A stretch of 64,000 nt of DNA, from NCBI GenBank assembly GCA_937982565.1, contig CALJLN010000034.1:1-64000 (forward strand), read 5' to 3'. The number at the start of each line of letters is the position of its first letter. The stretch's first letter is position 1. Below are positions 8,477-17,879 of the stretch, piece after piece. This DNA comes from UBA2421 sp002343075 (lineage in GTDB: Bacteria; Planctomycetota; Phycisphaerae; Tepidisphaerales; Tepidisphaeraceae). Both the position numbers and the translations under genes were made by a program. The notes under the pieces are model-generated. The model was not told the DNA's origin. It did not search any database and saw nothing but the letters and a program-made list of their open reading frames with translations.

Positions 8477-9399
8477 TGCGCCGGCTCCTGAAGAAGGCGT
8501 TCGGCCAGCGCGTCGGTTGCCTGGCGCCAGTTGGATTCTTTCTCTGCGATCTTCAGCTCAATCCAGTGCTCATACATGCCAATCATCGCACTGTAATGAA
8601 ACCCCGCCTTGCCGTCGCGCCACCCCCCGCGGACGAAGAAGAGGTCGAGAAACCGGAGCAACCCCCTCCCATGAAGGAAATAGCTGAGATTTTTCATCGC
8701 CCTGCGGCGGACCATCGGATCATCGCTCTGCAGTTCGGCCCAGATTGGGTGCTTTTCCTGGCGTATCAGCATTCCTTCGGCCCCTTCGCGGTTACTGTAC
8801 TGGTTGTGCTTGGTCATCCACTCCACCAGGCCCTTGCTGAAATTGAAGTGGATGTACGCGTCCTTCATTCGACCGATGGTGCCTGTAGTCTGCTCTCGCT
8901 GGCCGTGACCGAAATCCACAAAACGGCACTTTCCATGGCGAATCAGCCGCACTTGGTACGCTGGGAACCCACCGGCAAACCGCACCCACTTACCCATGAA
9001 AATCATCCGATTGGGAACAAGATAGGCGGCGTGCCGACTCCGCGTGCCATCGGGGCCGAGTTGGTCGGTCATTTCCTGAACCAGGGCATTCGTGAATCGC
9101 TCATCGGCATCAAGATGAAAATGCCAGGGGTGCTTGCAGGGAACATTGTCGATCGCCCAGTTTCGCTGCTGGCCGAAGCTTTGAAACTTGTTCACCCAGA
9201 CTTTCGCCCCGAGGCTTGCGGCAATCTCGCACGTCCTGTCTTTCGAGCCGGAATCGAGAACATGAACATCGTCGCACCAACTGCAACTGCGAATGGCGGG
9301 GCCGATGTTGTGTTCTTCGTTGTAAGTAAGAATCACAACGGAAATCGGCAACGCTTGACGCGGATGATTGTTATCCTCCATACTCGGAGTGGGGTTCAT
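8473..9399 (-). CDS. Family 2 glycosyltransferase, paralogue of the next gene
   Basis: A 308-residue GT-A transferase with ISVVILTYNEEHNI, VLDSGSKDRTCE, GQQRNWAID and HLDADERFT (DAD metal motif), then YQVRLIRHGKCRF and HIHF-like acceptor sequence (DAYIHFNFSKGLVEWM). It is clearly related to the GT2 gene it overlaps by four bases, so the pair probably add successive sugars to one glycan. It is the first gene of its minus-strand operon; only 37 bases separate its start from the divergent acyltransferase gene at 9437. ATG 9381 is a possible alternative start, as the fold begins about 17 residues in. Confidence 0.9.
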   Translation of the reverse strand: MNPTPSMEDNNHPRQALPISVVILTYNEEHNIGPAIRSCSWCDDVHVLDSGSKDRTCEIAASLGAKVWVNKFQSFGQQRNWAIDNVPCKHPWHFHLDADERFTNALVQEMTDQLGPDGTRSRHAAYLVPNRMIFMGKWVRFAGGFPAYQVRLIRHGKCRFVDFGHGQREQTTGTIGRMKDAYIHFNFSKGLVEWMTKHNQYSNREGAEGMLIRQEKHPIWAELQSDDPMVRRRAMKNLSYFLHGRGLLRFLDLFFVRGGWRDGKAGFHYSAMIGMYEHWIELKIAEKESNWRQATDALAERLLQEPAQ

Positions 9400-9436
9400 G
9401 GTAGAGGCACTTTACTCGAATGTTCCGCTTTGAAAA

Positions 9437-10021
9437 ATGAGCGACGCCGCGGGCCATCTTCAAAAGCTCAACGAGCAGCGCCATACCAGCCCCTGGAGCA
9501 TGCGCGAAAAGCTCGGGCGCATGGCCTGGGCGATGGTGCAAGCGACGTTATTCAAGTGGTCGCCGCATAACCTGTACGGGTTTCGCGCGTGGCTCCTGCG
9601 AATGTTCGGCGCCCAACTGCATGGCGAGGTGCGCATTCGGCGTACGGTTCGGATTGAGGTGCCCTGGAACCTCGAAGCCGGCACCAATACTGCAATTGGC
9701 GACTTCGCCATCATCTACAACCTCGGCCCGATCAAACTCGGCAGGTATGTCACCATCAGCCAGTATGCCCACCTGTGTGCCGGCACACACGAGACCACCG
9801 ACCGACTGATGCGACTCCTGCGGCCGCCGATCACCGTTGGTGACGATGTGTGGATCGCGACGGATGCATTTGTCGGCCCGAATGTGACAATCGGTGACCG
9901 TGTCGTTCTCGGCGCGCGGTCCAGCGCATTCACCGACCTGCCCGCCGACATGATCTGCGTCGGGTCACCGGCCCGAGCCGTCAAGCCGCGCATATTCCTC
10001 GACGCGGCAGGGGCAAGTTAG
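9437..10021 (+). CDS. Left-handed beta-helix acyltransferase (WcaF-like), second copy
   Basis: A 194-residue hexapeptide-repeat protein: a helical N-terminus (about 1-55), then the beta-helix (AQLHGEVRIRRTVRIEV, IGDFAIIYN, LGRYVTISQYAHLCAG, VGDDVWIATDAFVGPNVTIG) and the catalytic-type THETTDR, with a closing SPARAVKPR. It probably acetylates a sugar or lipid-linked glycan from acetyl-CoA. One base separates its stop from the following double glycosyltransferase, so they form an operon. It is a paralogue of the gene at 6935, giving the locus a mirrored acyltransferase/transferase arrangement. Confidence 0.9.
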   Translation: MSDAAGHLQKLNEQRHTSPWSMREKLGRMAWAMVQATLFKWSPHNLYGFRAWLLRMFGAQLHGEVRIRRTVRIEVPWNLEAGTNTAIGDFAIIYNLGPIKLGRYVTISQYAHLCAGTHETTDRLMRLLRPPITVGDDVWIATDAFVGPNVTIGDRVVLGARSSAFTDLPADMICVGSPARAVKPRIFLDAAGAS

Positions 10022-10022
10022 C

Positions 10023-12425
10023 ATGCGAATTGTCCATGTCCTCTCCAGTATTGATGCGCGCGCGGGCGGGCCGGCGATGGCCATCGGTGGGCTAGCACCT
10101 GCGCTCCTGCGAAGGGGCATGGAACCGTGGGTCGTCTCAACATTCTTCCGCGACGATCTCGATACCATTCACCAGCAGTTGATCCAGCAAGGGGTCGCCT
10201 CCACCCGCATCGGCCCCACCACGCGCCTGCTGCGCCGGCATCCGGATATCGTTCCCAAACTTACCGAAGTCATTGCCACGGCTGATGTTGTGCACATTCA
10301 TGCGCTGTGGGAAGAGGTTCAGCATCAGGCGATGGTGATTGCTCGCCGACTGCGCAAGCCGTACGTTGTGAGGCCTTGCGGAATGCTCGACCCGTGGAGC
10401 CTGGCGCAGGGAGGAATCAAGAAGAAGTTGTACATGGCGGCGCGCCTCAAGCGCGACCTCCGCGGGGCGGCGGCGCTGCACTTCACCGCTGACGTCGAAC
10501 GCGACCTGACCCTGCCGCTCAAACTGGGCGTGCCCGCGATCGTCGAAGCCAATGGATTGACCTTCGAGGAGTTTGACAACCTACCCCCCGCGGGCACTTT
10601 TCGCGCGCGATTTCCGGCCCTGGGAGATCGCCCATTTGTGTTGTTTCTGAGTCGAATTCACAAGAAAAAAGGGCTCGATTTGCTCATTCCCGCATTCGCC
10701 ACCGCCCGCCGCAATGGCGCGATGCTGGTAATCGCCGGCCCCGACGACTCGGGCTACGGCGCGACTGTTCGCAACCTGGTGGAAGAACACCTGCTGGGCG
10801 ACGAAGTCATCTTTACGGGCATGCTCGAAGGGGTTGATCGATTGGCCGCGATGCAGGATGCGATGCTGTTTGTGCTTCCCAGCTATCAGGAGAATTTCGG
10901 CATCGTCGTGGCTGAAGCAATGGCAACCGGTAAGCCGGCCATCATCAGCGATCAGGTCAACATCTACCGTGAGGTGGTCGCTGCCGGCGCGGGGGCTGCG
11001 GTGCCGACGGAGGTCAAGCCGCTCAAGCTTCAGCTCGACCGGTGGCTGGGCGATCCCGCTTTGTGCCGCGCGGCAGGCGAGCGCGCTGCGGCATTTGTGC
11101 GGGAGCGGTATGACTGGCTGAATATCGCGCAGCGCTGGATTGCCCATTATCAGCGGTTGGCGGCCAGCAGTGCAAGTCGCACGGTCGCCGCCGTGCCCGA
11201 GAAGGGTCCCGCCCCGGCGGCAGCCGCGGCCGGGCCGGTTGTTTTGCGCGAAGGACTGCCGCGCATCATCCATGTGATTTCGTGCCTTGATTCGCGTGCG
11301 GGGGGTACAACCAAAGCACTCATGGACCTCGCCGTGGCCCAATCCGCCGCCGGCCTGGATGTAAGCGTGGTCTCCTCATTTCGCTCGGATGATGTGGTCG
11401 ACGGCAATCGCAGCTACCTCGAAGCCCGCGGGGTGAAAGCGATTCTCATCGGTCCTACGATCGGAAAGTTTTCATCGCACTCTTCCCTTTATCCAACATT
11501 GCGCAGCCTTACGGGCGCACACACAATCTTTCATATTCACGCCCTTTGGGAAGATGCCCAACACCACGCCGCGGCAGTCGCCCGCGAAACCGGCACGCCG
11601 ATCGTCTGGATGCCACACGGCATGCTCGACCCCTGGAGCCTGCGTCAGAGCAAATGGAAGAAGCGCGCCGTGATGAAATGGCGCACTCAGAAAGATTTGG
11701 AGTCGGCCAGCGCATTTGCATTCACAACCGACATCGAGCGCGATCTGGTCGCGCGACTCGACCTTCCGGGCACGCGCATCGTCGAACCGCTTGGGCTGGA
11801 TTTTACAGAGTTCGATCGCGCACCGGTTCGGGGGAGTTTTCGTTCAAAGTTCCCGCAACTGGGCGACCGGCGGATTGTGCTCTTTCTCAGCCGCATACAC
11901 CCAAAGAAGGGGCTGGACCTGCTCATTCCCGCATTCGCCGCCGCGGGGCATCCGAACGACATTCTGGTGATTGCCGGGCCATTCGCCGACGGTTACCGGC
12001 CCGTCATCGAAGATATGATCGATCGCCAGCATCTGGGCGACCGCTGCCTGCTGACGGGGATGCTGCATGGTGCCGATCGACTGGGCGCGATGGTAGACGC
12101 GTCGATGTTTGTCTTGCCCAGCTATCAGGAGAACTTCGGCCTGGCGGTCGCCGAAGCCGTTGCGATCGGTTGCCCGACGATCATCAGCGATCAGGTCAAC
12201 ATCTGGCGCGAACTGCAGGAGGCCGGTTGTGCCGCAGTGGTCAAGACACAAGTTGCCCCGTTGACCGCGATCATGACGCGCTGGCTGGGCAACGATTCCC
12301 TCCGTCATGCCGCAGCCGAGCGAGGCAAGGCGTTTGCACGGCAACGATATGATTGGAGTCGCATCGCGAATAATTGGGTGGGCTATTACCAGGATGTAAT
12401 GCAGCGCAGCGCCCGCAAGGCATAA
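10023..12425 (+). CDS. Double GT4 glycosyltransferase (two fused GT-B enzymes)
   Basis: This 800-residue protein consists of two complete family 4 transferases in tandem. Copy 1 is about residues 1-383 and copy 2 about 413-798, joined by an Ala/Pro-rich linker (AVPEKGPAPAAAAAG). Each copy repeats the same landmarks: a HVLSSIDARAGGP / HVISCLDSRAGGT start, VHIHALWEE / FHIHALWED, the GMLDPWSL acceptor-side motif, FLSRIHKKKGLDLLIPAFA / FLSRIHPKKGLDLLIPAFA, and the donor-binding LPSYQENFG...VAEA E-x7-E region. Both copies look catalytically intact, so this is a bifunctional enzyme or two-step transferase working from NDP-sugars, not an active/inactive pair. GT4 proteins are normally about 380 residues, so the fusion is unusual. 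It follows an acyltransferase by one base. Confidence 0.9.
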   Translation: MRIVHVLSSIDARAGGPAMAIGGLAPALLRRGMEPWVVSTFFRDDLDTIHQQLIQQGVASTRIGPTTRLLRRHPDIVPKLTEVIATADVVHIHALWEEVQHQAMVIARRLRKPYVVRPCGMLDPWSLAQGGIKKKLYMAARLKRDLRGAAALHFTADVERDLTLPLKLGVPAIVEANGLTFEEFDNLPPAGTFRARFPALGDRPFVLFLSRIHKKKGLDLLIPAFATARRNGAMLVIAGPDDSGYGATVRNLVEEHLLGDEVIFTGMLEGVDRLAAMQDAMLFVLPSYQENFGIVVAEAMATGKPAIISDQVNIYREVVAAGAGAAVPTEVKPLKLQLDRWLGDPALCRAAGERAAAFVRERYDWLNIAQRWIAHYQRLAASSASRTVAAVPEKGPAPAAAAAGPVVLREGLPRIIHVISCLDSRAGGTTKALMDLAVAQSAAGLDVSVVSSFRSDDVVDGNRSYLEARGVKAILIGPTIGKFSSHSSLYPTLRSLTGAHTIFHIHALWEDAQHHAAAVARETGTPIVWMPHGMLDPWSLRQSKWKKRAVMKWRTQKDLESASAFAFTTDIERDLVARLDLPGTRIVEPLGLDFTEFDRAPVRGSFRSKFPQLGDRRIVLFLSRIHPKKGLDLLIPAFAAAGHPNDILVIAGPFADGYRPVIEDMIDRQHLGDRCLLTGMLHGADRLGAMVDASMFVLPSYQENFGLAVAEAVAIGCPTIISDQVNIWRELQEAGCAAVVKTQVAPLTAIMTRWLGNDSLRHAAAERGKAFARQRYDWSRIANNWVGYYQDVMQRSARKA

Positions 12426-12444
12426 ACCGCCCCCAGACTGTCCG

Positions 12445-12774
12445 TTACGGATTCACCCCAAAAAATCGTTCCAGCGACGCCCGCTGGCTATAGATCGACC
12501 GCCGATGCGTTTCCAGCCAGCTTCCGAGTTGTTTCAAGGGAACTTTCTGCACCCGGCAAATGCGCTTGCGGCCCGAGGCATGTTGGGTGAGCAGGCCAGC
12601 TTCGGCCAGCACGGTGAGATGCTTACTGAGGGTCGATGCGCTGATCTTCCGCGGGAGCTTCAGTTCGCTTACGGCGCACGATGTATCGAGGAGTTGTTCC
12701 ACAATCGCCCGCCGCGTGGGGTTGGCCAGCGCGCCGAGCACAAGCGAGAAACTATCGTCCTCATCATCCGACAT
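12445..12774 (-). CDS. ArsR-family winged-helix transcriptional regulator
   Basis: The 109-residue product has the compact winged helix of the ArsR/SmtB family: LGALANPTRRAIVEQLL, then AVSELKLPRKISASTLSKHLTVLAEAGLL as the recognition helix, and a wing with QHASGRKRICRV. The metal-binding ELCVCDL motif of true ArsR is absent, so it is more like the SdpR-type regulators that respond to other signals. It is divergent from the glycoside hydrolase at 12845 with a 70-base gap and could control that gene or itself; this is inference from position. It converges with the double GT4 gene, 19 bases away. Confidence 0.85.
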   Translation of the reverse strand: MSDDEDDSFSLVLGALANPTRRAIVEQLLDTSCAVSELKLPRKISASTLSKHLTVLAEAGLLTQHASGRKRICRVQKVPLKQLGSWLETHRRSIYSQRASLERFFGVNP

Positions 12775-12844
12775 CGCATCTGAGTATTCTCAATTCTTCA
12801 TACAAGTTCAAGGCGCACCCGGCACCGGCGACTATCATGCCGCC

Positions 12845-15481
12845 ATGGTCCGATGGCTCATCATTTTCATCGTCACGGCGGGCTTTTCCGGCACCACCCG
12901 CGCCGAACTAAGCTGGATCGAAGCCGAACGCCCATTCGCCAGCAACTTCCCCGATCGCCACCCATTTGCGCCAGCCAGCCCTCAGGAGCGCGCCAACCTA
13001 AGCGGCGGGGCCTGGATCGGCATCGATGGCCGGCGAGAACAGCCGGTCTTTGCGGAGTATCGCTTCAAAACCGCCCAAGCCGGGACATTTCAGATCTTCG
13101 CCCGGAAATTCTGGAAACACGGCCCGTTTCGCTGGCAAATCGACGACGGGGAAGTGCGAACCGTCGATAAGACCGTGGCCCTGCTCGATCGGGTCGAACT
13201 CAGAAAAAACGTCGAGGCCAATTGGGTCGGCCTCGGCAGCATCGATCTATCCCCCGGCGAGCACACGCTGCGGATCGAACTCGCGGACAATTCCGGCCCT
13301 GCGGCGTTCGATTGCTTTGTGATCACCAGCCGCCCGTTTACGCCGCGCGGCCTGCTCAGGCCCGGCGAAAAGCTGAACCGCGCGCCCGATGGCTGGTTTG
13401 CCTTTGAGCCAGACGACGACACATTCGAGCCTTCCTCAATCGATCTGCGGTTTCTCAATGAAGCGTTCGCGGGAGAAAAGGGGCGGTTGATTGCGCGCGG
13501 CGAGAAACTAATCCACGAATCAACCGGCGAAACCATTCGATTCTGGGGAGCCAATGCCCGGCCCGATGTCGTCGGCCTCGATCGCGCCACTCTCGACCGG
13601 CTCGCGAAGACACTCGCGAAACGAGGTGTCAACCTCGTGCGCGTTCACATGCCAGCCGGCGATCAACACGGGCCTGATGTCAAGGCGATCGAACGCATAC
13701 AGAACTTTACTGCGGCGATGAAATCGCAGGGAATCTACACCGCCATCAGCATCTACTTTCCGCTGTGGATCAAGCTTGCCAATGAAGACGGGTATGGCGA
13801 CTACAACAGCGGACACCCTTTTGGCCTCGTTTTCTTTGACGAGCAGTTTCAACGAGTCTATCGGTCGTGGTTCAAGGAACTGCTCACCCGCCACAATCCT
13901 CACGGCCAACCGCTCGGGATTGATCCGGCGGTCGCGATTGTGGAGATGGTGAATGAAGACTCGCTGTTCTTTCACACGTTCAAGCCCTACGACCGCGTGC
14001 CGGCGGCGGCGATGGCGAAGCTGCAGGCGCAGTTCTTTAACTGGCTGGTTGAAGAGTATGGCACAGTCGACTCCGCACGAAAGAAGTGGCCCGCTGGAGC
14101 AGTCCGCGGTGACGATTTCGCCGCCGGGCGGGTCGGCGTCCTCTCTGCGTACGACATCGCACAGCGGAAGGACGCGCGTGCGCAAGACACAGCCGCCTTT
14201 CTTGCGTTCAAGCAGCAATCATTCTTCGAGTCGACGCAGGCGTTCTTGCGTAACGACTGTGGCTACAACGGTTTAACGGTCGCGAGCAACTGGGTGACCG
14301 CCGACGCGCGGGTACTCGGACCGCTCGACAAGTTCAGTAACACAGTCGCCGACGTGATGGATCATCACGGCTACTATGAGGGGAAGCACCAAGGCCCGCG
14401 CGCCAGCTTCGCGATTGATCGCGGCGACCGCTACTTCGATCGCTCTGCTACACGGTTTGATCGGCAGGAACCGACTGGCGAAGCTGGAAAATATTCATTT
14501 AACACGCCGTTTTTTGACTTCCAGTACAACGGAAAGCCGTCGGTGGTGAGTGAAGTCAACTGGCCACACCCGAATCGATTTTCCGCCGAAATGCCCTTGC
14601 TCGCCGCGGCCTATGGGAGTTTGCAGGGCACGGATGGGTTCATGTTCTTCACATTGCTCAGCCCGGGTTGGGATTCGACTCCGGCGAAATTCTGCCTTCA
14701 AACGCCTACCGGGCTGGGGCAGTTTCCCGCAGCGGCGCTGGCATATCGCCGCGGGATGATTCGGCAGAGCGAGCCGATCGCGCAGATCAGTCTTTCCCCG
14801 GAACACATCCGTGCGCTCAAGGGCATGCCGGCAAACACCGCCGGAAATCTGGACGCGCTGCGTGCCGCCGACATTCCCGCTGGCGCGACTGTCGTCGTCG
14901 ATGCGCTCGAACAACTCGACCCGCGCGCCCCCGCAGCCGGCCGGGTGGAGGTGACCATCGCGCCCGATGCCGGCGCGTCGCGCATTGCAGATTTATCCAC
15001 GCTCATCGATGCCGAAGCCCGGACCATTCGGAGTGTAACCAATGAATTGAACTGGAATTACGGTAAGGGCATCGTCACCATCGACACCCCGCGGGTTCAA
15101 GCGGCATGCGGCTTCGTCAGCGCGAATGGCCCGGTTGCGCTCTCCGACGTTACGATCGACTTAAAGAATGAGTTTGCCGCAGTCTGGCTTGTCAGCCTTG
15201 ATGATGCACCGATAGCCACATCCAACAAGATTTTGCTGCAGGTGATGACCGAACAAAAAAACTACGGTTACGAAACCACGGGCGAGAAGCAGAAAACGAT
15301 CGTATCACTGGGCGAACCTCCGATTGTCGTGAAAATGATTGAAGGAAGCGTGACGCTTAGGCCCGCGCCGCAGCGTGTGCAAGCGCTTGATATCAATGGA
15401 CGGGTGAGCGCGCCGGTACCACACAACGGCGGTGTGATTTCTCTATCGCGCGATGTGATGTACTACCTGATTGAGCGGTGA
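12845..15481 (+). CDS. Secreted clan-A glycoside hydrolase (GH5-like)
   Basis: An 878-residue exported protein. A signal peptide (VRWLIIFIVTAGFSGTTRA) is followed by a beta-sandwich of about 30-175 that ends in a carbohydrate-binding-like block (GSIDLSPGEHTLRIELAD). Residues about 200-640 form a TIM barrel: GANARPD, GVNLVRVHM, TAISIYFPLW, AIVEMVNEDS with the Asn-Glu acid/base pair near residue 371, and VVSEVNWPHP with the likely nucleophile Glu near 568. That pair of strand 4 and strand 7 glutamates marks clan GH-A (GH5, GH39 and relatives). The C-terminal 200 residues are beta-rich and unassigned. ATG 12845 was chosen because it begins the signal peptide; upstream frame is a shadow. The substrate is unknown but probably a plant- or algal-type polysaccharide. 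Confidence 0.85.
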   Translation: MVRWLIIFIVTAGFSGTTRAELSWIEAERPFASNFPDRHPFAPASPQERANLSGGAWIGIDGRREQPVFAEYRFKTAQAGTFQIFARKFWKHGPFRWQIDDGEVRTVDKTVALLDRVELRKNVEANWVGLGSIDLSPGEHTLRIELADNSGPAAFDCFVITSRPFTPRGLLRPGEKLNRAPDGWFAFEPDDDTFEPSSIDLRFLNEAFAGEKGRLIARGEKLIHESTGETIRFWGANARPDVVGLDRATLDRLAKTLAKRGVNLVRVHMPAGDQHGPDVKAIERIQNFTAAMKSQGIYTAISIYFPLWIKLANEDGYGDYNSGHPFGLVFFDEQFQRVYRSWFKELLTRHNPHGQPLGIDPAVAIVEMVNEDSLFFHTFKPYDRVPAAAMAKLQAQFFNWLVEEYGTVDSARKKWPAGAVRGDDFAAGRVGVLSAYDIAQRKDARAQDTAAFLAFKQQSFFESTQAFLRNDCGYNGLTVASNWVTADARVLGPLDKFSNTVADVMDHHGYYEGKHQGPRASFAIDRGDRYFDRSATRFDRQEPTGEAGKYSFNTPFFDFQYNGKPSVVSEVNWPHPNRFSAEMPLLAAAYGSLQGTDGFMFFTLLSPGWDSTPAKFCLQTPTGLGQFPAAALAYRRGMIRQSEPIAQISLSPEHIRALKGMPANTAGNLDALRAADIPAGATVVVDALEQLDPRAPAAGRVEVTIAPDAGASRIADLSTLIDAEARTIRSVTNELNWNYGKGIVTIDTPRVQAACGFVSANGPVALSDVTIDLKNEFAAVWLVSLDDAPIATSNKILLQVMTEQKNYGYETTGEKQKTIVSLGEPPIVVKMIEGSVTLRPAPQRVQALDINGRVSAPVPHNGGVISLSRDVMYYLIER

Positions 15482-15495
15482 ATCAGTTGTGTGGT

Positions 15496-17493
15496 CTACT
15501 TTCGCTTGATTTCGATGAGTTGCATGTCGCGCGGCGCGCTCCCGCCGCCGGGGGGCCCGCCCTGTGGAGGTCCTCCCTGTTGAGGTCCTCCAAGCAGCGC
15601 GCCAACCGCGCCGCCGGGCTGGCCGCGTTGCCGCTGGCGCGTTGTCTGGTCCTGCGCCGGTGTGTAGATGTCGGCTGAGCGAACGGGGTCACGCCAAGTG
15701 GCGAGCGTGACTTGCTGATACGGTCGGTCCTGCACAAACCGCTTGGTGAACCTCGTCGCCTCGCTTGCTGGCAGAAGCAGCAGCACTCGGCGGCCCTCTG
15801 TAAACGCGCGATTCATCAGAAGATTCTGCTGTTCGATGAGTTGGGCGTCGTTGTACTTTGCGTACGCCTTCTGGGCCGCCTCCCGCCGGAGCGGCTGCAC
15901 GGGGTTGGGTTGATCGGAGTCGTTGCCGCCGCGGCCGCCCAGAAGCTGCCGCGGATTGGGGGAAAACGCGTCGTGCGCATACAGCTCAAACCCGGTCGCA
16001 AACTGCAGGTAATTAGCCCACCCGCTTGGCCCGCGTCCCGCCTCGGCGAACAGGATGACGCTTTCCGGTGCCGACTGCCTCGTATGCAATCGCACAATGC
16101 TTGCCGCGGTGGAAAGGTTACTGGCGTTAACAAAATCATTGGTGATACCTGTGAGCGACTCGCGCAGGCTCGCCGCCCCTGCGACGACGACGATCACGCC
16201 AACCGCAACCGGTGCCACCGCCGCAGCGGCTCGGGCGCGCCAGCCCGTCAGTGCGTCACGGTCAATGCCTGTGGCGCTAAGACGACTGAACAGCCAACAC
16301 GCCGCAATCAACAATGGAGGAATCAGCGAGAGAAAAAACCGCAAAAACCCCATGCCCATGCGTTCGCCGCCCCAGTAGTAAGCGCTGTAAATCATCACCC
16401 CGGGCAGAAACCAGCCCAACAGCAACAGCCCCATGCGCCAGGAACGAACAAAGATGAGAATTAACCCCAGGAGACCCATCGGCAGGATGAAGAACGCGCC
16501 AAGCTGATAGAGCTGCGACAAAGAAGTGCGCCATTTTTCGGTCAGCGTACTGACCTCAAAGCCGGTGCTTTCGTTGGTGGTGTCGTAGCCGGTGAGCGTT
16601 CCCATCGCCAGCTTGTTAAAGACCAGTAGATAAACCACCGGTGCCAGCCATGCCACAAACGGCGTGGCGCACCGCAGGTAGCTCTGGGGCGATCGCCACC
16701 GAAGCTTACTCAGCGCGACGACCGCCATCGGGATCAAGAGCAATCCTTCGGTGTACCGAATCAGCACTGAAAATCCGAGCAGCAGCCCGGCGATCGCGCC
16801 GCGCCACAGTCCGTCAAAGCGCCACCACCAGACGAGAAACACCATGCCCCATAGCACAAAAGCGACATCGGGCATGTGTGACCACGGGTTATTGGTCTGT
16901 GTGAGAAAAATGGCGTTGGTCGCCAGCAGTAGCTGGCCGATCAGGCCGAAGAAACTGCCGGCGACTTGGCGAGTCAGCAAAAACATCGCCACCAGCGCCG
17001 CGGCGGCGCAAATGGGGGAGATGAGGTAGGTGAGGATCGGCCCATACGCATTCCCCCCCAACCAAAAACACGCCGCGGTGAGGATGGGAATGCCCAGCGG
17101 ATATTTCGGATAAAGCCAGCCCTCTGGCGTCATCACCCACATCGCACCGAAATACTGAAACGGATTGGCCGGCATCACGCCGGTCGAGAAAGTTTCTGCA
17201 AAAACGCGCCCGCCGACAAGATAGCCATTCTGATCGACGCCGGGATGCGCCGGTGCCCAGAACCCCAGCATCGTCCAGAGATAGGCGCAAGCAATGATGA
17301 TGCTAACGAGCAGATAGGCGCGCGACTTCCACACCGGTTCGTCAAGATCAACCAGCAACTGGCGTTCGGGCAGCGGCACTGCTGCGAGCGCAAGTCCGCC
17401 TATCGACTCAGGTTGCACAACGGCTTCCCCGCTCACCCCGGCGGACGGTGCGTCGGCTTCATAAACTCCTACCGGCGAATCGACGACCGTCAT
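15496..17493 (-). CDS. Polytopic membrane glycosyltransferase (GT39/PMT-like)
   Basis: The 665-residue product has about 11 membrane helices between residues 55 and 440, an N-terminal 50-residue cytoplasmic segment, and a large soluble C-terminal part. The first long loop holds PGVDQNGYLVGGRVFAET, in the place of the catalytic Asp loop of PMT/ArnT-type GT-C enzymes, then GWLYPKYPLGIPI. These enzymes use polyprenyl-phosphate sugars on the outer membrane face. The last 50 residues are low complexity (GGPQQGGPPQGGPPGGG). AGGAG lies 10 bases before the ATG. It converges with the glycoside hydrolase, 14 bases apart, and could glycosylate exported proteins or glycans. The family call rests on topology and the loop, so GT39 versus GT83 is open. 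Confidence 0.75.
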   Translation of the reverse strand: MTVVDSPVGVYEADAPSAGVSGEAVVQPESIGGLALAAVPLPERQLLVDLDEPVWKSRAYLLVSIIIACAYLWTMLGFWAPAHPGVDQNGYLVGGRVFAETFSTGVMPANPFQYFGAMWVMTPEGWLYPKYPLGIPILTAACFWLGGNAYGPILTYLISPICAAAALVAMFLLTRQVAGSFFGLIGQLLLATNAIFLTQTNNPWSHMPDVAFVLWGMVFLVWWWRFDGLWRGAIAGLLLGFSVLIRYTEGLLLIPMAVVALSKLRWRSPQSYLRCATPFVAWLAPVVYLLVFNKLAMGTLTGYDTTNESTGFEVSTLTEKWRTSLSQLYQLGAFFILPMGLLGLILIFVRSWRMGLLLLGWFLPGVMIYSAYYWGGERMGMGFLRFFLSLIPPLLIAACWLFSRLSATGIDRDALTGWRARAAAAVAPVAVGVIVVVAGAASLRESLTGITNDFVNASNLSTAASIVRLHTRQSAPESVILFAEAGRGPSGWANYLQFATGFELYAHDAFSPNPRQLLGGRGGNDSDQPNPVQPLRREAAQKAYAKYNDAQLIEQQNLLMNRAFTEGRRVLLLLPASEATRFTKRFVQDRPYQQVTLATWRDPVRSADIYTPAQDQTTRQRQRGQPGGAVGALLGGPQQGGPPQGGPPGGGSAPRDMQLIEIKRK

Positions 17494-17879
17494 TTCGATC
17501 TTCTCCTAAAGCGAAACTCGAACCCAATCCCCCAAACCAACGCGTTCAACGTTAGTTTCTTCAGCAATCAACCGGTTTAGTCAAGACGAAACTTAGTGCC
17601 ACTGGGATGCGTCGTTCTTCCCTCGATCGAGCACTTTGAATAGCGGGCTGGATGCGAGACGGCGTGATTTCGCCTACGGCACATCGTTTCCAGATCGATC
17701 GCACCCTGCGTACACCTGCCGCGCGGGGAATTGGGCGGCCAGTCTAAGTTCCTGTAGAATCATACGTGGCCGCTCCAGCGAAAGCGGCAGTCTTACGGAT
17801 GGATCCAACAAGGCGATGCGAGTTCACACACCTTCTTTGCCGTGCCTGAATTCGCTGGAATCGAATAACAGGAGGCAGA
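17494..17879. promoter_or_regulatory. Divergent intergenic region with a possible promoter
   Basis: This 386-base stretch separates the membrane transferase from the LEPR glycosidase. A TAGAAT at 17755-17760 lies 18 bases after TTGGGC (17731-17736), a weak sigma-70-like match for the plus strand. The start at 17880 has a textbook AGGAGG ribosome site. I see no other gene, repeat or RNA structure. Confidence 0.35.

Noticed and set aside
8464..9570. A long plus-strand open frame opposite the first GT2 gene.
   Set aside because: The protein it would give shows no family features, while the minus strand encodes a complete GT2 enzyme with all motifs. Long antisense frames are common in GC-rich DNA.
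12445..12774. The ArsR-family regulator as the arsenic sensor for the arsenosugar cluster.
   Set aside because: It lacks the cysteine metal-binding motif and is more than 20 kb away from that cluster.
15496..15660. GGP-type repeats at the end of the membrane transferase as a collagen-like or silk domain.
   Set aside because: The stretch is short and irregular and looks like a low-complexity tail, not a structural repeat.
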